Below are positions 49,324 to 60,634 of a stretch of 64,000 bases of DNA, one piece after another. The DNA is from Stratiolaelaps scimitus (Eukaryota; Arthropoda; Arachnida; Mesostigmata; Laelapidae). The notes below the pieces were generated by a model that did no database searches, was not told the DNA's origin, and was given only the letters and a program-made list of their open reading frames with translations. The position numbers and the translations under genes are program-made. The stretch is from positions 6,510,001 through 6,574,000 of the forward strand of contig JABWDB010000012.1 in the NCBI GenBank assembly GCA_019614645.1, written 5' to 3'. Position 1 is the first letter of the stretch. Every line of letters starts with the position of its first letter.

Positions 49324-51254
49324 TATACTACTTTGAAGAATCAATTCCAATCTGTGACCCCCCCTTGCCTCAGATGCCGCTTGCATGTCGAATCATAGCT
49401 GTTGAACCGGTCGACCTATCCCCGATAGGGAAGGCAAGGCAAGACCACCTCATACGTTCATGCCAGGCAGCCGCATTGTATATTGCCTGCGCTCGATGCA
49501 ATATATTCCATTGTCACGTCGCAGCTACAGGGGTGGCTGGCTAGCTGCTAGCACCAGTACGTTCATCAGTTGCTGCTCAGTTAGGTGTGATATAGAAGGG
49601 AAGTAAAAACGTTTCTTACAGCGTCGACGGCGCCGTGCGCGTACCACCGTTTCGTGTTCGCAACGAGAACAATCTGCCTCAGTCAGAGGCAAGGCAAGCG
49701 CCACCGTGTGCCGGTGCGTCTCTGGCCCAATGTGGCCGTCGCCCGTTGCTGCGTCGGCAGGAAGCGCAGGAGGTGGAGTGTCCCCTCGCTATCCCGACTT
49801 GTCATAGAGCAGCGTTCTCCTTGCCTCCCTGCAGAGGCACACGAGCCCCGTTGCACCCGGAGGTTCTTGCACCGTGCAATACTCAAGAGGCACTGCCTTC
49901 TTAGTGTTTCTCCTTCCAAACGCTTCGCTCCTGTGGTGCCCCTATTACCAGCCACCATGTAAGCGCCGTCTTCAACGGTATTCAGCGAGCTCTAGTCGCT
50001 AGCGGTATGGCCCTCCTCGTCGCAAGCTACAGACGCGGATGCCGGTGCAAGCGAGGCGGCGGGTATAGTCTTCTTGGGTCTTCCTTCGTCGCCTGAAGGC
50101 GTCAACCACATTCGCGCACCCCAGCCGGAGACTTCGGGCTTCCGTCCGCTGGCCGTCTCCCCCAACCTTCGTGTCCCTCCGAGCCACGGTGGCGGGTTTC
50201 TGGGGGTAATGTCGCAAAAACGTCGCCGCCATGCCAAAGTTCGCTCGCTAAACTCCTCGTGCGTCGGGAGGACGGCGTACCGCGGTGTTCGTTTGCCACG
50301 CGCCGTGGCAGCTTGCCTGAAGATGGTTGCCCTCCGGTCGACACCGGAAGAGAACGCAGGCAACAGCAACGCTATGCGAGAGCTTCTTGCCGACAAGAAC
50401 TCCTTAGAAATAAGCGATGAGGACACCCTCGCGAAATGTTGCGCCATGCGAGGAGGAGACGTACACTACACCATCACATTGGTCTATTGTTCAATGCAAT
50501 CGCGGTGTTCATACCGGTGTGCGTGACCGCGAATCTCTCTCGCTCGGTTCAATTCGCTCTCGTGTCCGTCCTCTCCAATCCGTTCGGATCCCTACGGCAT
50601 TTCTAAAAGGTTACTACGACGGATGCACTCGCATGGTGAATAGAAACGTTTATTTGCGGCCTACTTTGATGATGTCTGTTTTGAGCTCGATCTGCGTTGT
50701 TCCAAATGAGTGACTATCGTTTTGGTTGTCTGACGCTGTCAGAGCTGTTAATCAGGGGAAAGCCACCGTAGAAGGCAGTGAAAATTTGAATGGAACGCAG
50801 AAAGAGATGTTGTACCGTCGGCCACGTGTCGGCATGGTATGATAATAATAATAATTAATTGACAAGTACGCCAGTCCAAGACCGTGTCAAGCGGTATATC
50901 CCCATCAACCTTCGAGCGTGGGACCCTACTATTCCACCCTGCGATGTTGCCATTTCTCTTGAGCTTTGTTTGAAGATTCGCATCAATGCCAACAACGTTT
51001 GCTTGGAGATCGCATCCTGAGCACGCGGTCCACAAACTTGTTAAAGTTATCCCTTTCGAAATGTATGATGTGTTCTCTTCTAATGAACGTTGCAGATAAT
51101 ACAGTATGGGCCAAATCTCCTCCACTAAACGAAATCTTAGCAAAGCCAGAGCATTACTTGGCTATAGCATAATAACATACGCTGTCAACGTGACGCTCTC
51201 TACGATCCCCTGTTACTTACTTGTACGCGCATGTGTGCAACTATATAGCCATGC

Positions 51255-51292
51255 TATATATACATATACATATATATATATATATATATATA
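51255..51292. repeat. (TA)n microsatellite with ACATATAC interruption
   Basis: Starts CTATATATACATATACATAT, then about 10 TA units. CTATATAGCCATGCTATATA just before it is a short near-palindrome. Confidence 0.9.
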
Positions 51293-52181
51293 CTAGGTGC
51301 TTGATGGGTGCTTGTACCCCATCTGGGGTCCAGAGGTTTCCGTTCTTCTTCGAAGGGAATTCGCTGAAACAGCGAATCCTCCTTGTAGCCCCTAGTGGCC
51401 ATCGCTGGCCTAGTGATGACCCCAGTCCCTCGTTTCCCCCGGTACCTCTCCGGGTAAGGACTTCGGCAAGGAGGAACGAGAATTCCTCCTGTATCTGATG
51501 GGAGGAATTGCTAATTTTGTTTAGGTTCGTCTTCCACGACTACGTAGCACCGCCCCGTAATGAATCTAGATAATTCAGGCGGCGACGGTCCCCTACCATC
51601 GCCGCCACTGCCCGGAGAACCTCTCCGAGCATACAAGCCAGACGCGGAGAGTGTAGCAGCGATCGCCCCGAGCGAATCGTAGGAGTGTAGCCACCCAAAG
51701 TGTATCGGCGAGAGACTCTCTCTATCGGCTCGGCTGTAGCTGTTGTAATTGCTAGACCTCTGACGCGGCCAAGCTGTACTTCCCGCTGGCGAGTGCCAAT
51801 GGACCGATACACAGTGCCGCAACGGGACGTCGGGAGTCCACATCGAGAGGAGGGCTAAAGTGCCCCTGTTTATATCGTGCAATTCAGATGTATTTAGTGA
51901 CAAACGATATTGAATTAAACAAATAAAAAGCTTGCTGCTGTTTCTTCGTTATGCTTGTTTGGTGCGTAACCATCGACCGATAGGACAGAAACTCGAGGCA
52001 ACAAAGAGGCGCATTGATTTGCTTTCCGTCAGGTCAGTTATCAAGAAAATGCAGCTATGTTATCGATAGAATACGTCCGTATATTGTTGCATGCTAGTAT
52101 AATGAAACACTACACAACGATATTTTAGTTTTATCCCATTTAGATTTTTACTGTTGTTGTATTTGACTAGGTGCCTAGGTG

Positions 52182-52205
52182 TATATATATATATATATAT
52201 ATATA
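52182..52205. repeat. (TA)12 microsatellite
   Basis: Uninterrupted. It lies about 210 bp left of the SINE family A copy, on the element's 3' side. Confidence 0.9.
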
Positions 52206-52410
52206 ACACAATATTGTGTCGATAAATGATGAGTTTTTAATTACTAGCAAATGAAACAGATGTATTTGTCTGTTGAGAAAAGTCACGTGGAATCTTCCGC
52301 CGGCCCTTTATAGCAAACACACGTCCTCGCAATCATAGCACCCCGTTCCAATTTAACTTATTCTCATCCTGCATACACAGGAACAACATATCGAATTAAA
52401 CAGTTTTTGA

Positions 52411-52610
52411 GCGGACCCTCAGCTGTTCCTCGTTGTGACGGGGCCTCAATACTAGACGTTTCTATTACGACGAGCTGTGTGGGGGGGGGCACCTCTGCCT
52501 ATTTTTTTGTTTGCATCGGTCGTGCCTGGCTAGAAAGGCGAGAGACGATAAAGAAATCCAAAGACTCTCCGAAACGCCCCGTAGAATTTCCACCCAAACC
52601 ACTGCCCCAA
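52411..52610 (-). mobile_element. SINE family A, diverged copy (body and 3' end)
   Basis: This aligns with the body at 2590-2755. Both have ACCCTCAGCTGTTC (52415-52428 here), then TATTAC..GA, CACCTCTGC, TTAT/CTAT with a T-rich run, CGTACCTGG/CGTGCCTGG, and GA(A/G)A(T/C)GATAAAGAA(C/A)TCCAAAGA. The tRNA-like head seen in the other copy is not clear here; sequence after 52570 drifts away. A G9-10 run at about 52481-52490 sits where the other copy has GTCGGGGCC. Divergence suggests an old insertion. Confidence 0.6.
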
Positions 52611-52705
52611 GCTCTAGGGGAATGATGATTCTCGCTTCGGATGCGAGAGGTCCCTAAGTCAAATACGAAACATATCAACAAGTAGGTAACATTCTGTGTC
52701 TTGCT

Positions 52706-52716
52706 TATATATATAT

Positions 52717-52753
<37 letters not shown>
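52706..52753. repeat. (TA)n microsatellite, about 48 bp
   Basis: Two TA runs separated by CAC. It ends in TATACACGCG at the border with a GC-rich block. Confidence 0.9.
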
Positions 52754-52756
<3 letters not shown>

Positions 52757-53011
52757 GCGACAACGATAGAAGCAGTGGCGACCTCAAATCTGTGACGGGC
52801 GGCAGCTTGGCAGGCCGCTTTGCGTCGACACAGTGGCCCACCGGTCGTCCTTAGATAGGGGCCGAACGGTACTCGTTGATTCGTTCGTTCGTCCTTCCGC
52901 CGCCGGTACGGCCCGACAGCTCTGCCGGGTGCTCTGGCTAGCCCGCATTGTCTGTCTACTGAGACACATGACATGTTGCCGCTGTCGTGCTCGTCTCGCG
53001 TTCTCCTGGTG

Positions 53012-53036
53012 CCTCTCTCTCTCTCGCTCTCTCTCG
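53012..53036. repeat. (CT)n microsatellite
   Basis: CT run with one GCTC interruption. Confidence 0.85.
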
Positions 53037-55028
53037 GTAACAGCCGCCCCGTCAAACGCCAAAAACGAACAAGATGATGGCCCATGTCGTGGCTGCTCTG
53101 CCCTGCTGCTGTTCGTTGCACTGTGTCTCTCGCCTCGTCCGTGTCGGGAGGCGGGGTGAGGGTGGCACCCGAGGCGAGAAGGGCGGCAGTGAAGAAAGAA
53201 AGTTTTCTTTTTTGACTTTTTTTCCCTCCGAAGCCGTCATCGACAACGTCGAGAACGATGGCGGTAGCGGCAGCAGTGACGACAACGAAAATAAGATGTC
53301 AAATTGTCACGCCCCGGCTGGCTGGCTGGCCAGCCAGCGAGCCTATCTGTCGTCCAGTTCACCCTGACCCCTGGCGCATCTCTCGGGCGAGCTGATCGGA
53401 TGTCCTCGGTGTCCGACTGCCCCGCTGGACAATTGTCGACAACAGTCGATGCACTTTCGATTCGACACTTTCGCCAGCAGGCCCGAAGCGCCATGTCAAT
53501 ACGGGGACAATACGAAGTCGGCGGGCGAGCAAGACCGAGGAGGGGCGCGCAAATTTGCACGACATATGGAACGCGCGACGGGGAACGAGCGCACAGAGGG
53601 CAGTGTAAGGGAAATCCAAAATGCTTTGGCTGTCGCCGAAATCGACGCCGGACTGCGCTATCGGAATATCTGCACGGTGTTGTCGCTGTTTGCGGTTGCT
53701 TTGTGTTAGGGGCGGTGAGAAGCGGACGGCAGACGCACAAGCAAACAGAAGTAGATGCAGGTGAAATATAGGGCTCAAGAGCACAGGAATAGCGAGGAAC
53801 CTCTTCGTCTGATGAACATTCTCGCCGTATTGAGTTCGTGGTGGAGGCGATTGCTGACGTCGTTGTTGTCGTCAACGTTCGTCCCGCCCTTCATCGGAAG
53901 GTGTCGCTGTAGTTAGGCGGACGCCTTTTGAATTTGGATAGTTTGGTCAGAGGCAGGGTGTGTGTGCTCGAGAGGGAGTGATGGCCACAGAAAACGCTTC
54001 TTTTTGAGAGCTGCGAGCTCCACTATCGGAGTCCTGTCCCGCGCGAACCCACACAGTGACAGAAGTTGTTCGAGACATCGGTGTTGAACCCTCCTGAACG
54101 TAAGCAGTCGCTGGCAGTTTTGTTCCGGGTGGTGTTAAGTAAACGCGGCATTCAAGGATATTTAGTCAACGTTCTCTGCCTGCACCAATTAGGTTTGTCA
54201 GCAAAAACTGCTGACTCCAACAAAACTTGCTGATTGGATGCCATTCGCTGGCGATTGCGGCAATTGCCTACCGGAAATATAACACAGGACAACCGTGAGC
54301 AATCGTTCAATCCCCTGTGTTGTTCTATCCACAATAAGTTTTCGTGATATTAACAGCAGCTCGACAAGTGGACCAACTTGTGGAAGGCCCAGGATCCACT
54401 CCGATTGAGTGAACAATCTCATGCCATCCTCGGCATATGCGAAGTCGTTCGCCGCCCCTTACCGTCCTTCGTCCGAGGGCCTGGCTAGCTTAAATTGAAT
54501 TTCTGCGCCAGGCAATAAAGCAGATCGAGAGAGCCCTATCGGTGTTGCGCTGGAGTCGACAACGAATTGCCCAAATAGAGGATCGACGGGTTCAGACGCA
54601 ACCGCAGCTAGTGCTACATTCAGACGTTCAGTCAATCTCCAGGAAAGTGGACCAGAGGAGACGGTTACGCATATATGATCCGAGACTGTGTGCGACATAA
54701 TGTAGGCCATGTTACTCAATGCTGTAAGGTTGTATTACGACTATAGATATAAGAGTAGTGGTAGGCCTGTGAACCTGCAGTTCCAGGGAAACCTCTATAA
54801 AACGAGGGTAATCCGTAAACATTCTTATTGCAAGTAATACTTTCACCCGTTCGACATTTGTCAAAATGGTTGGATGCACAATTGTGTGTCTGCTGTATTG
54901 CGAATGGGCGTGAATTACAACCCTTATTCGGCACCGTATACCGTACGAGGACAGGCATTTGTTCCAAAGCACGGCCACGACACGAATCACCTATTATAAT
55001 TCCACTTAGTGATGTGTAATAATAACAT

Positions 55029-55060
55029 TAATATATATATATATATATATATAAATATAT
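55029..55060. repeat. (TA)n microsatellite
   Basis: About 11 TA units, then AAATATAT. Confidence 0.9.
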
Positions 55061-55775
55061 TGGTAAAATTATCTCCACAGTGCACAACTAACCCTTGCGG
55101 TTCTATCGAAGCTAACTCACTAGTTGTATGTGTGCCTTATGTTAGTAATGCTGCAATAAAATCGCCAACAAGCAACATGAATGTACGCAGCTGGATCTAT
55201 CAGCTTACACAACATCAGCAGGTTAAACTTGTAGGTCCGAAACGTCGAAACTCCTCCATAGTCCCAACGGGTGACCACTTACACCATTGCGCCACGGCGG
55301 AGACGGTTATTCCAGCGCTTTCTCTCCCAGCAAAACGCGATAGGTACGACACGACAAACCACGAACAAGGGAGTCCGGCCTTGCAAAACAGAGTATGTAA
55401 GCTGTTCGAGGAGAGATGACGAAGAGAGAAGGACTGAGTGTGTGTGTGCAAAAGGAAAGACCTGCCGAAGCAGAAAGCCTGCCATCGGGCTTCAGCCGGC
55501 GCGGCATGGCGGTGGCAAACAAAGAAAAATCGACATATCTCAATCGAATGAAAGCCCAGACCCTCCGGCCGCTGACTGGGCGAACAACCTACCAACCAAC
55601 CAGCCCAGTAACGAACGCAGCGGACGGCCGTCGAATCGAAGCGGCTACCGCGACGGCCGCTGCCGTCGCCGCCAGCGGTGCCCAGGTTCCGGTAGCGGAA
55701 AGCGTAGACACGCGGCAAGGTACCCCAATCCCATCGAGCTCCCCGCGCGACAAAAACCCCGGGTAAATCCCCATT

Positions 55776-55804
55776 GAGAGACAGAGAGAAAGAGAGACAG
55801 AGAG

Positions 55805-55846
<42 letters not shown>

Positions 55847-55849
55847 GAA
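55776..55849. repeat. 74-bp polypurine (GA-rich) tract
   Basis: GAGAGACAGAGAGAAAGAGAGACAGAGAGAAAGAAAG leads into about 19 GA units. It is the longest strand-asymmetric purine run in the window. On the opposite strand it creates a Ser/Leu-rich 282-codon open frame that I reject as a gene. Confidence 0.9.
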
Positions 55850-56586
55850 GGCAAAAAATACGAGAGGGAAATATAAGGATATCTTCCTGCTGCCTTCCCT
55901 CCTCAGTTTCTCCCCTGCCTCGCTGGATAACGAATGGAGAGAAGAAAGTGGAAAACAGGTCCCTCCAATGAAGCAGGTCTTCCCTTCGCAGTGGTCTCAA
56001 AAATTTCCCCCCCAGTCCAGGGGGTTTGACGGCGCTCCTGGCGGGTTTCGATGAGAGGAACAACGAGGAATTGCGGGGTGTGGCGATCGAGGGCGGAGGA
56101 GGTAAAAGGAGGGTTTCGACGCTACGGAAACCGGTCTAAAATGGAGAACAGGGATCTGAGGGATCTCAGCCTGGTTTCCATTGCTACACTCACTGGACGG
56201 AAAAGGGGAGGCGACGGAGAAAAATAAAGCCGGCCTAGAGGCAGCCGGAGCAGCGTGTCCGGAGCCGCGCTGCAGAGGGGAACATTAACCTCGGACGATC
56301 ACGTCGACCGATCACGGTGCTATTCGGTGCTGCTTGCTTGTGCTTGTGTTCGCTGGGCCGCCCCGCCGTTGCGATCAGCCCGAGCGAAATTTCACATCGA
56401 AACTCCATTCATCCGTTATAGCTAACAGTGCTGCTGTTGGCTGGTGCTTGGGCAGGCATACTGTTCCAGCTATTTTGGCTGGAGCTGCTTTGTATTGAAC
56501 GAAGCAAAGCCTAGAGCCTGTTAAGAGAAAGATCCCCAGTTTTGCTACTATGAATGAGTAGTTACGCCTTGAAATGCTTGCCGTCA

Positions 56587-56626
56587 TCTCTTTCTCTCTC
56601 TCTCGCTCGCTCTCTTTCTCTGTCTG
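56587..56626. repeat. CT-rich microsatellite with GCTC units
   Basis: TCTCTTTCTCTCTCTCTCGCTCGCTCTCTTTCTCTGTC. Confidence 0.85.
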
Positions 56627-58392
56627 TGGGTAAACATGTAACATTGCAACATCGTAAGAAAATCACACGGATGGGTAGTGGCGGATGCAATATTTTCAAG
56701 GCATATTTACGTTCCAACTGCGGTAAACTGTTTTTTGCTTATATGCATATTATATTTAAACGCGCCTTCTGATTTATCTGACGTTGACCCGCACTTTTTC
56801 GACGCTCAGCTGCGTCTTATCGAAAATTCTCTTAACACTTTTTACCAAAACCTTTGGTCAGTAAACGAACATTTGTATTGTATTGTATATCATCTCAACG
56901 CTATTACGAGCGTCTTGTGAACCGACGAAAACGTTGCACTCGCACGACCTTCAATCCTTCGCGCACCTGACATGGGAAACTATCACGAAATCTATGGTTC
57001 CATAAGGAGAAGGCTGATGACAAGCTAATGTAGTTCACTTCACGGCAGTGCTCGCACCATCAGCTAGCTTCACGGTGGTGGATTGCCTATCCACAAGCAT
57101 GAGGTACCGAGTCACTTCAAAGTAGGACTTTGCAAGCGATTTCTGCAAATCATTCCGAGTTGCTAATAGGGCTTACCGCCCAGTTCAATTTGGCTAGCGT
57201 GAATGTGATTGCACTTCTGCCAGCGACATCCTCGGAGTGGTTCCCACTCCGCCACAGACGCTGTTGCCTTATTGCTCGTGTTATTATATTGGCGATGATT
57301 CTGGGAGGTTTCAGCCGCGAAGAGCGTTTGAATAGGGTGCACATGCTGGACAATACAATAATGAAATTTGGGTAATCAGGGTAATTCTGAAAATCCCATG
57401 CAGCTAGAACAAAAAGGTTGATCGTACAGCGCGTGAGAATCGCCCTGCGATTATGATGAAAATCACGCTATTTGAATTCAATTACGGCTCAGGGCGCCCG
57501 ACGTAAACGGCACAGGTGAATTGAGCCAGTGCATATGTTGCACTTCGTAAACGATTCGGTCCGGGCGTACAGTGAATGAGTCAGATAAAAATGAATAGTG
57601 GCATAGCGGTTGCGGAAGTTCGCCGCGCATAAGCAATCACCTCCCTCCGCGATCAGCGCCGAAACTTTGCGCTGCTGGGTTCAACAATACTTGCTGATTC
57701 CCTTGAAGTGTAGTATACATTTATCATCGGGACCTAGACGAAGCCGAGAGACCCCCCCCTGAACGATAAGAGCGGCTGAGTTCGGCTGTCCAGCAATTAT
57801 AACATTGTTTATTACAATTACTAAAGCAAAACATTTTCACGATCTGCTGCTTCTGTTTGTTTTACTCGCCAGCCGAGTTCCTTTGCCTTGACGCTCTGCT
57901 GGCTCAGGACCACCGCCCCGCACTGCTGCCGATACCTGTTCGCGGTGATGCCTGTCGAATCTGTTTGCACAGGGCACAGGCCATAAATGCGACGAAAAAT
58001 ATCCTTCTTAAAATATTGCGCACTTTCAACTGCCAGGGACCGTCTGGGCACCGCCCGGGACCGCCTCAGATCCCCACCAGTCGGCTGCTTGATTCTAACA
58101 GTGCCTCGGCACTGTGCGTGATTGTCGCAAACGGAAGCAAGTCGCGAACAAATGCGCAACTCCAGAACAGCATCAAACCGTATCCGCCAAGGCTATCTCT
58201 ATGCGTTACCCCTCGACAACTCGCTAACGGTCCTACGCGGCATGTGCTGTCAACTGTGCTGCCAATCGGTCGATACAGCTCCGAGCTCGAAGAGAAAGGA
58301 ACAAACGAACTTCGCTGAGAATCCTACCTGTTATGTCCTGCAGGTCAGTGAGGCGTTTCGCTGATTGACAGAACGGTCAGGGGTTAATCAAG

Positions 58393-58413
58393 CGACAGCT
58401 TGATAAGCTGTCG
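58393..58413. repeat. Small hairpin: 9-bp arms, 3-nt loop
   Basis: CGACAGCTT (58393-58401) and AAGCTGTCG (58405-58413) are perfect inverted arms around GAT, followed by AAAAAC. No gene adjoins it, so I do not call a terminator. Confidence 0.6.
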
Positions 58414-59688
58414 AAAAACAAAACCTGTCCAATGTACAGCAACAGGGACGCTGGAAAGAATACAACGATTACGGCAATATTTTGACACCGACGGCAAAGT
58501 TAGAGAACGCACGCGTATGCCAATATGACTTAATGTTCGATGTGAACCTTGCCCAATTATCTGCCTGTTCGGATGTTATTAATACGCCTTTAGTGCTTAG
58601 TGCCATCGCAGCGGCAGCAGCAGTAGCGGCAGCAGACCTGAACACAAAACATGAGCGTATCTCTTTCATGGATGACGCGTCGGCGGCCTGATGTTTGCTG
58701 CCTGGTTCACAACCGACGGCGCAACCCCTCGGGCAGTGCCCCTGTCACGTTATTGGATTCGTTCTTATTGCCCCCGGACGCTGCTCAATCCTTTCGATGC
58801 TCGTCCGATCTGGGTCGGCTGTCTCAATTAACTCGAAATGCTGATCAGCGTCGTCGAGTCGGATTGCGCCAAAGGTTCGGGCACGATTGGCTTGTGTAAT
58901 GGCTTGATCGTCGACAGCCTCAAAGTCAAGTTTCCGGCAGAACCGCGTTGCGTTCCGCGCGACTCGAGTCACTTATTGCGCTTAATCAATGCATATTTAA
59001 ACGCACATCCATTGATTGCTACGCGGCAGCCGGGAAGCTGGTGTTGGGTGGCCAGTTTAGTGAGCTCCTTGATCGATGACGTAAGCCGTCCATCCGATTG
59101 GCAGCAGAAATTGTGTTGTTCGTCTCGCGTTGTTTGCATGCCCACCACGTGTCCCGCCTCAGTCATACACATACGTATATAAGCGTGGGCAGATCTGTGC
59201 CGCCATCAATTATATCTAAATACAATGATTCGGCCAACATTTGAGAGAGTTCCGCATTGAACAACGTTCACCAAAAAAAGGTCCACCACCGCTCTGACAT
59301 CATCATAGTATATTCGTGTTCTTTGTATACGACCATATCATTATGGTACGTGGCCATGGTTTGCATCGTATGGTACGACCTAGGCGAACCCGACTCTAAA
59401 AGTTAACAAGAGATAAGTAATCAAGCGGTCATTACGACTCGAAGACGCCAAAGAAGATTAAGTATGAGACGACGAGTGTTGATCATATCCCTCTCATGTG
59501 TTTACGGTCTGACCCTCAGCCTTAAACATTTCACGTCCACGGAATTGCTCTTTGCATAATTTCGTGGGGCGGTTAATTTCGACGACGCCCCGAACTCCAT
59601 GTCTCCATGCACCGAGACGGCACCAGGTAGAATAACTCATTATCGCCACTCGCTTCCTGTAGTTCGTTTGTTTCACATAGGATCATAT

Positions 59689-59739
59689 GTATATCATATA
59701 TATATATATATATCATACATATATATATATATATATATA
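59689..59739. repeat. Two (TA)n runs split by TCATACAT, upstream of the Dscam exon
   Basis: About 190 bp upstream of the acceptor at 59929. ATCATA flanks the first run on both sides, so it is partly duplicated. The intron minisatellite 800 bp downstream has a similar TA-plus-ATCA structure. Confidence 0.9.
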
Positions 59740-59865
59740 CGCCCGTTACGTAATCGAAATTCGAGAATTCGATTCGAAGTTTTCCAAGCATATCAGTAGC
59801 GATTTGAATTCGGTCCGAACTTTCAATATTCTCGGTACGCGTGCACCAATCAAACAAAACCAATC

Positions 59866-59929
59866 TTGTGTTGTTGTATACGAATAAACAAACAAACAAT
59901 AATCCAATGTCGTTTCCGTTGCGTTACAG
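59866..59929 (+). other. In-frame upstream extension of the first Dscam exon (possible alternative start)
   Basis: The reading frame of the first Ig1 exon stays open upstream to an ATG at 59866. Used as a start, it would give a protein beginning MCCCIRINK, with about 39 residues before the hydrophobic core. That n-region is too long and cysteine-rich for an ordinary signal peptide, and a strong acceptor (TTACAG) intervenes at 59929. I therefore favour this stretch being the end of an upstream intron. It is recorded because no other in-frame Met is available. Confidence 0.3.
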
Positions 59930-60181
59930 GCGGTTGGCGTGGTCGCGGAGATGGCCTCGGCTTTTCGGTGGGTGCCTTCAGGGGATGGTTATTGTTACTG
60001 ACGTTGGGCAGCTTTACGGAGGCGAGCAAATATCAGGCGCCATCATTTCATGAGGAGCCTCCGTCCCGGGTGCGCTTCCTCAACAGCAGCGGTGTCGTGA
60101 TCCCATGCGCGGTGCAGGGGCTGCCTCCGCCACGCATTACGTGGATTCATCGCGATGGTAGTGAGGCCCTAACGGTGCCAA
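59930..60181 (+). CDS. Dscam: Dscam-family exon: signal-peptide region and first half of Ig1
   Basis: This 252-nt internal exon starts after a good acceptor (pyrimidine-rich run ending TTACAG at 59929) and ends at a canonical donor (A|GTAAGT, GT at 60182-60183). It carries 83 full codons plus split codons at both ends (phase 1 to phase 1). Residues about 19-28 (GWLLLLTLGSF) form a hydrophobic core preceded by an Arg, like a secretory signal peptide, with likely cleavage near TEA/SKY. The Ig1 N-terminal half follows: an EEPPSRVRF strand, an NSS glycosylation sequon at residues 51-53, the first Ig cysteine at 59 (IPCAVQG) and the core tryptophan at 71 (ITWIHRDG). From family knowledge this matches the start of arthropod Dscam, a homophilic axon-guidance and immune adhesion receptor at the cell surface. 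No Met lies in frame inside the exon, so the start codon is probably in an upstream exon. An alternative acceptor (CTTCAG, AG at 59980-59981) would give phase 2. Reading through the donor reaches a stop after five codons, which supports the exon end. Confidence 0.88.
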
Positions 60182-60502
60182 GTAAGTTCGACGAAAATTA
60201 AGTGCATTGAATCATTGATAGCATGTTGGGCCTTGTGGCGCTTTTTTTTCTTGTATTATGTTCTACATGAGTATATAGCGTGCATGCAAAACGTGAGGTT
60301 CTTGTTTGACAAGCCGCCAGATAAGGCTGTGGTGAGGCTGACCGATTTCGACATCGATGTTCGTGACTGTGCAGTCTGGGCATATGTATGACAAATTTGT
60401 TTCAGGTTAATTTGCTCAACATAGAAGATATGGATTGTACCTATACCAGTAATAGAAACGCACGTATCCAAAAGTATTATATTCGCAAGAAAAATAAACC
60501 AT

Positions 60503-60634
60503 CATATATATATATATATCACCGTAGTGTCAACATATATATATATATATATCACCGTAGTGTCAACATATATATATATATATATCACCGTAGTGTCAAC
60601 ATATATATATATATATATATCACCGTAGTGTCAA
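60503..60634 (+). repeat. Intronic minisatellite, four copies of a 33-35 bp unit
   Basis: The unit is an (AT)n run of about 18-20 bases plus CACCGTAGTGTCAA. The 14-base constant part is exact at 60520-60533, 60553-60566, 60586-60599 and 60621-60634. Periods are 33, 33 and 35; the last differs by one extra TA. It lies inside the Dscam intron. Exact constant parts with varying TA length suggest recent slippage or unequal-exchange expansion. Confidence 0.95.

Larger units (their letters stand above)
49324..52410. other. No gene recognised; GC-rich block 49.6-50.6 kb
   Basis: Both strands are open across about 50.0-50.45 kb (see findings). 50.7-52.4 kb is mixed, with TA arrays at 51255 and 52182. 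Confidence 0.5.
52754..59688. other. No gene recognised; upstream flank or 5' intron of Dscam
   Basis: GC-rich at 52.8-53.9 kb (overlapping frames up to 212 codons, no domain) and 55.4-56.4 kb (long GA tract). AT-richer and unremarkable at 53.9-55.0 and 56.4-59.6 kb. A 5' exon of the Dscam gene with the start codon could lie here, but I could not identify one. Confidence 0.5.

Noticed and set aside
53237..53875. 212-codon minus-strand frame
   Set aside because: Thr/Ser/Arg/Cys-rich, no domain, and two + strand frames overlap most of it. Explained by GC-rich composition.
55215..56063. 282-codon minus-strand frame, the longest in the window
   Set aside because: A large part is the translation of the 74-bp GA/CT tract (Ser/Leu repeats), the rest has no domain, and overlapping frames are open on the other strand.
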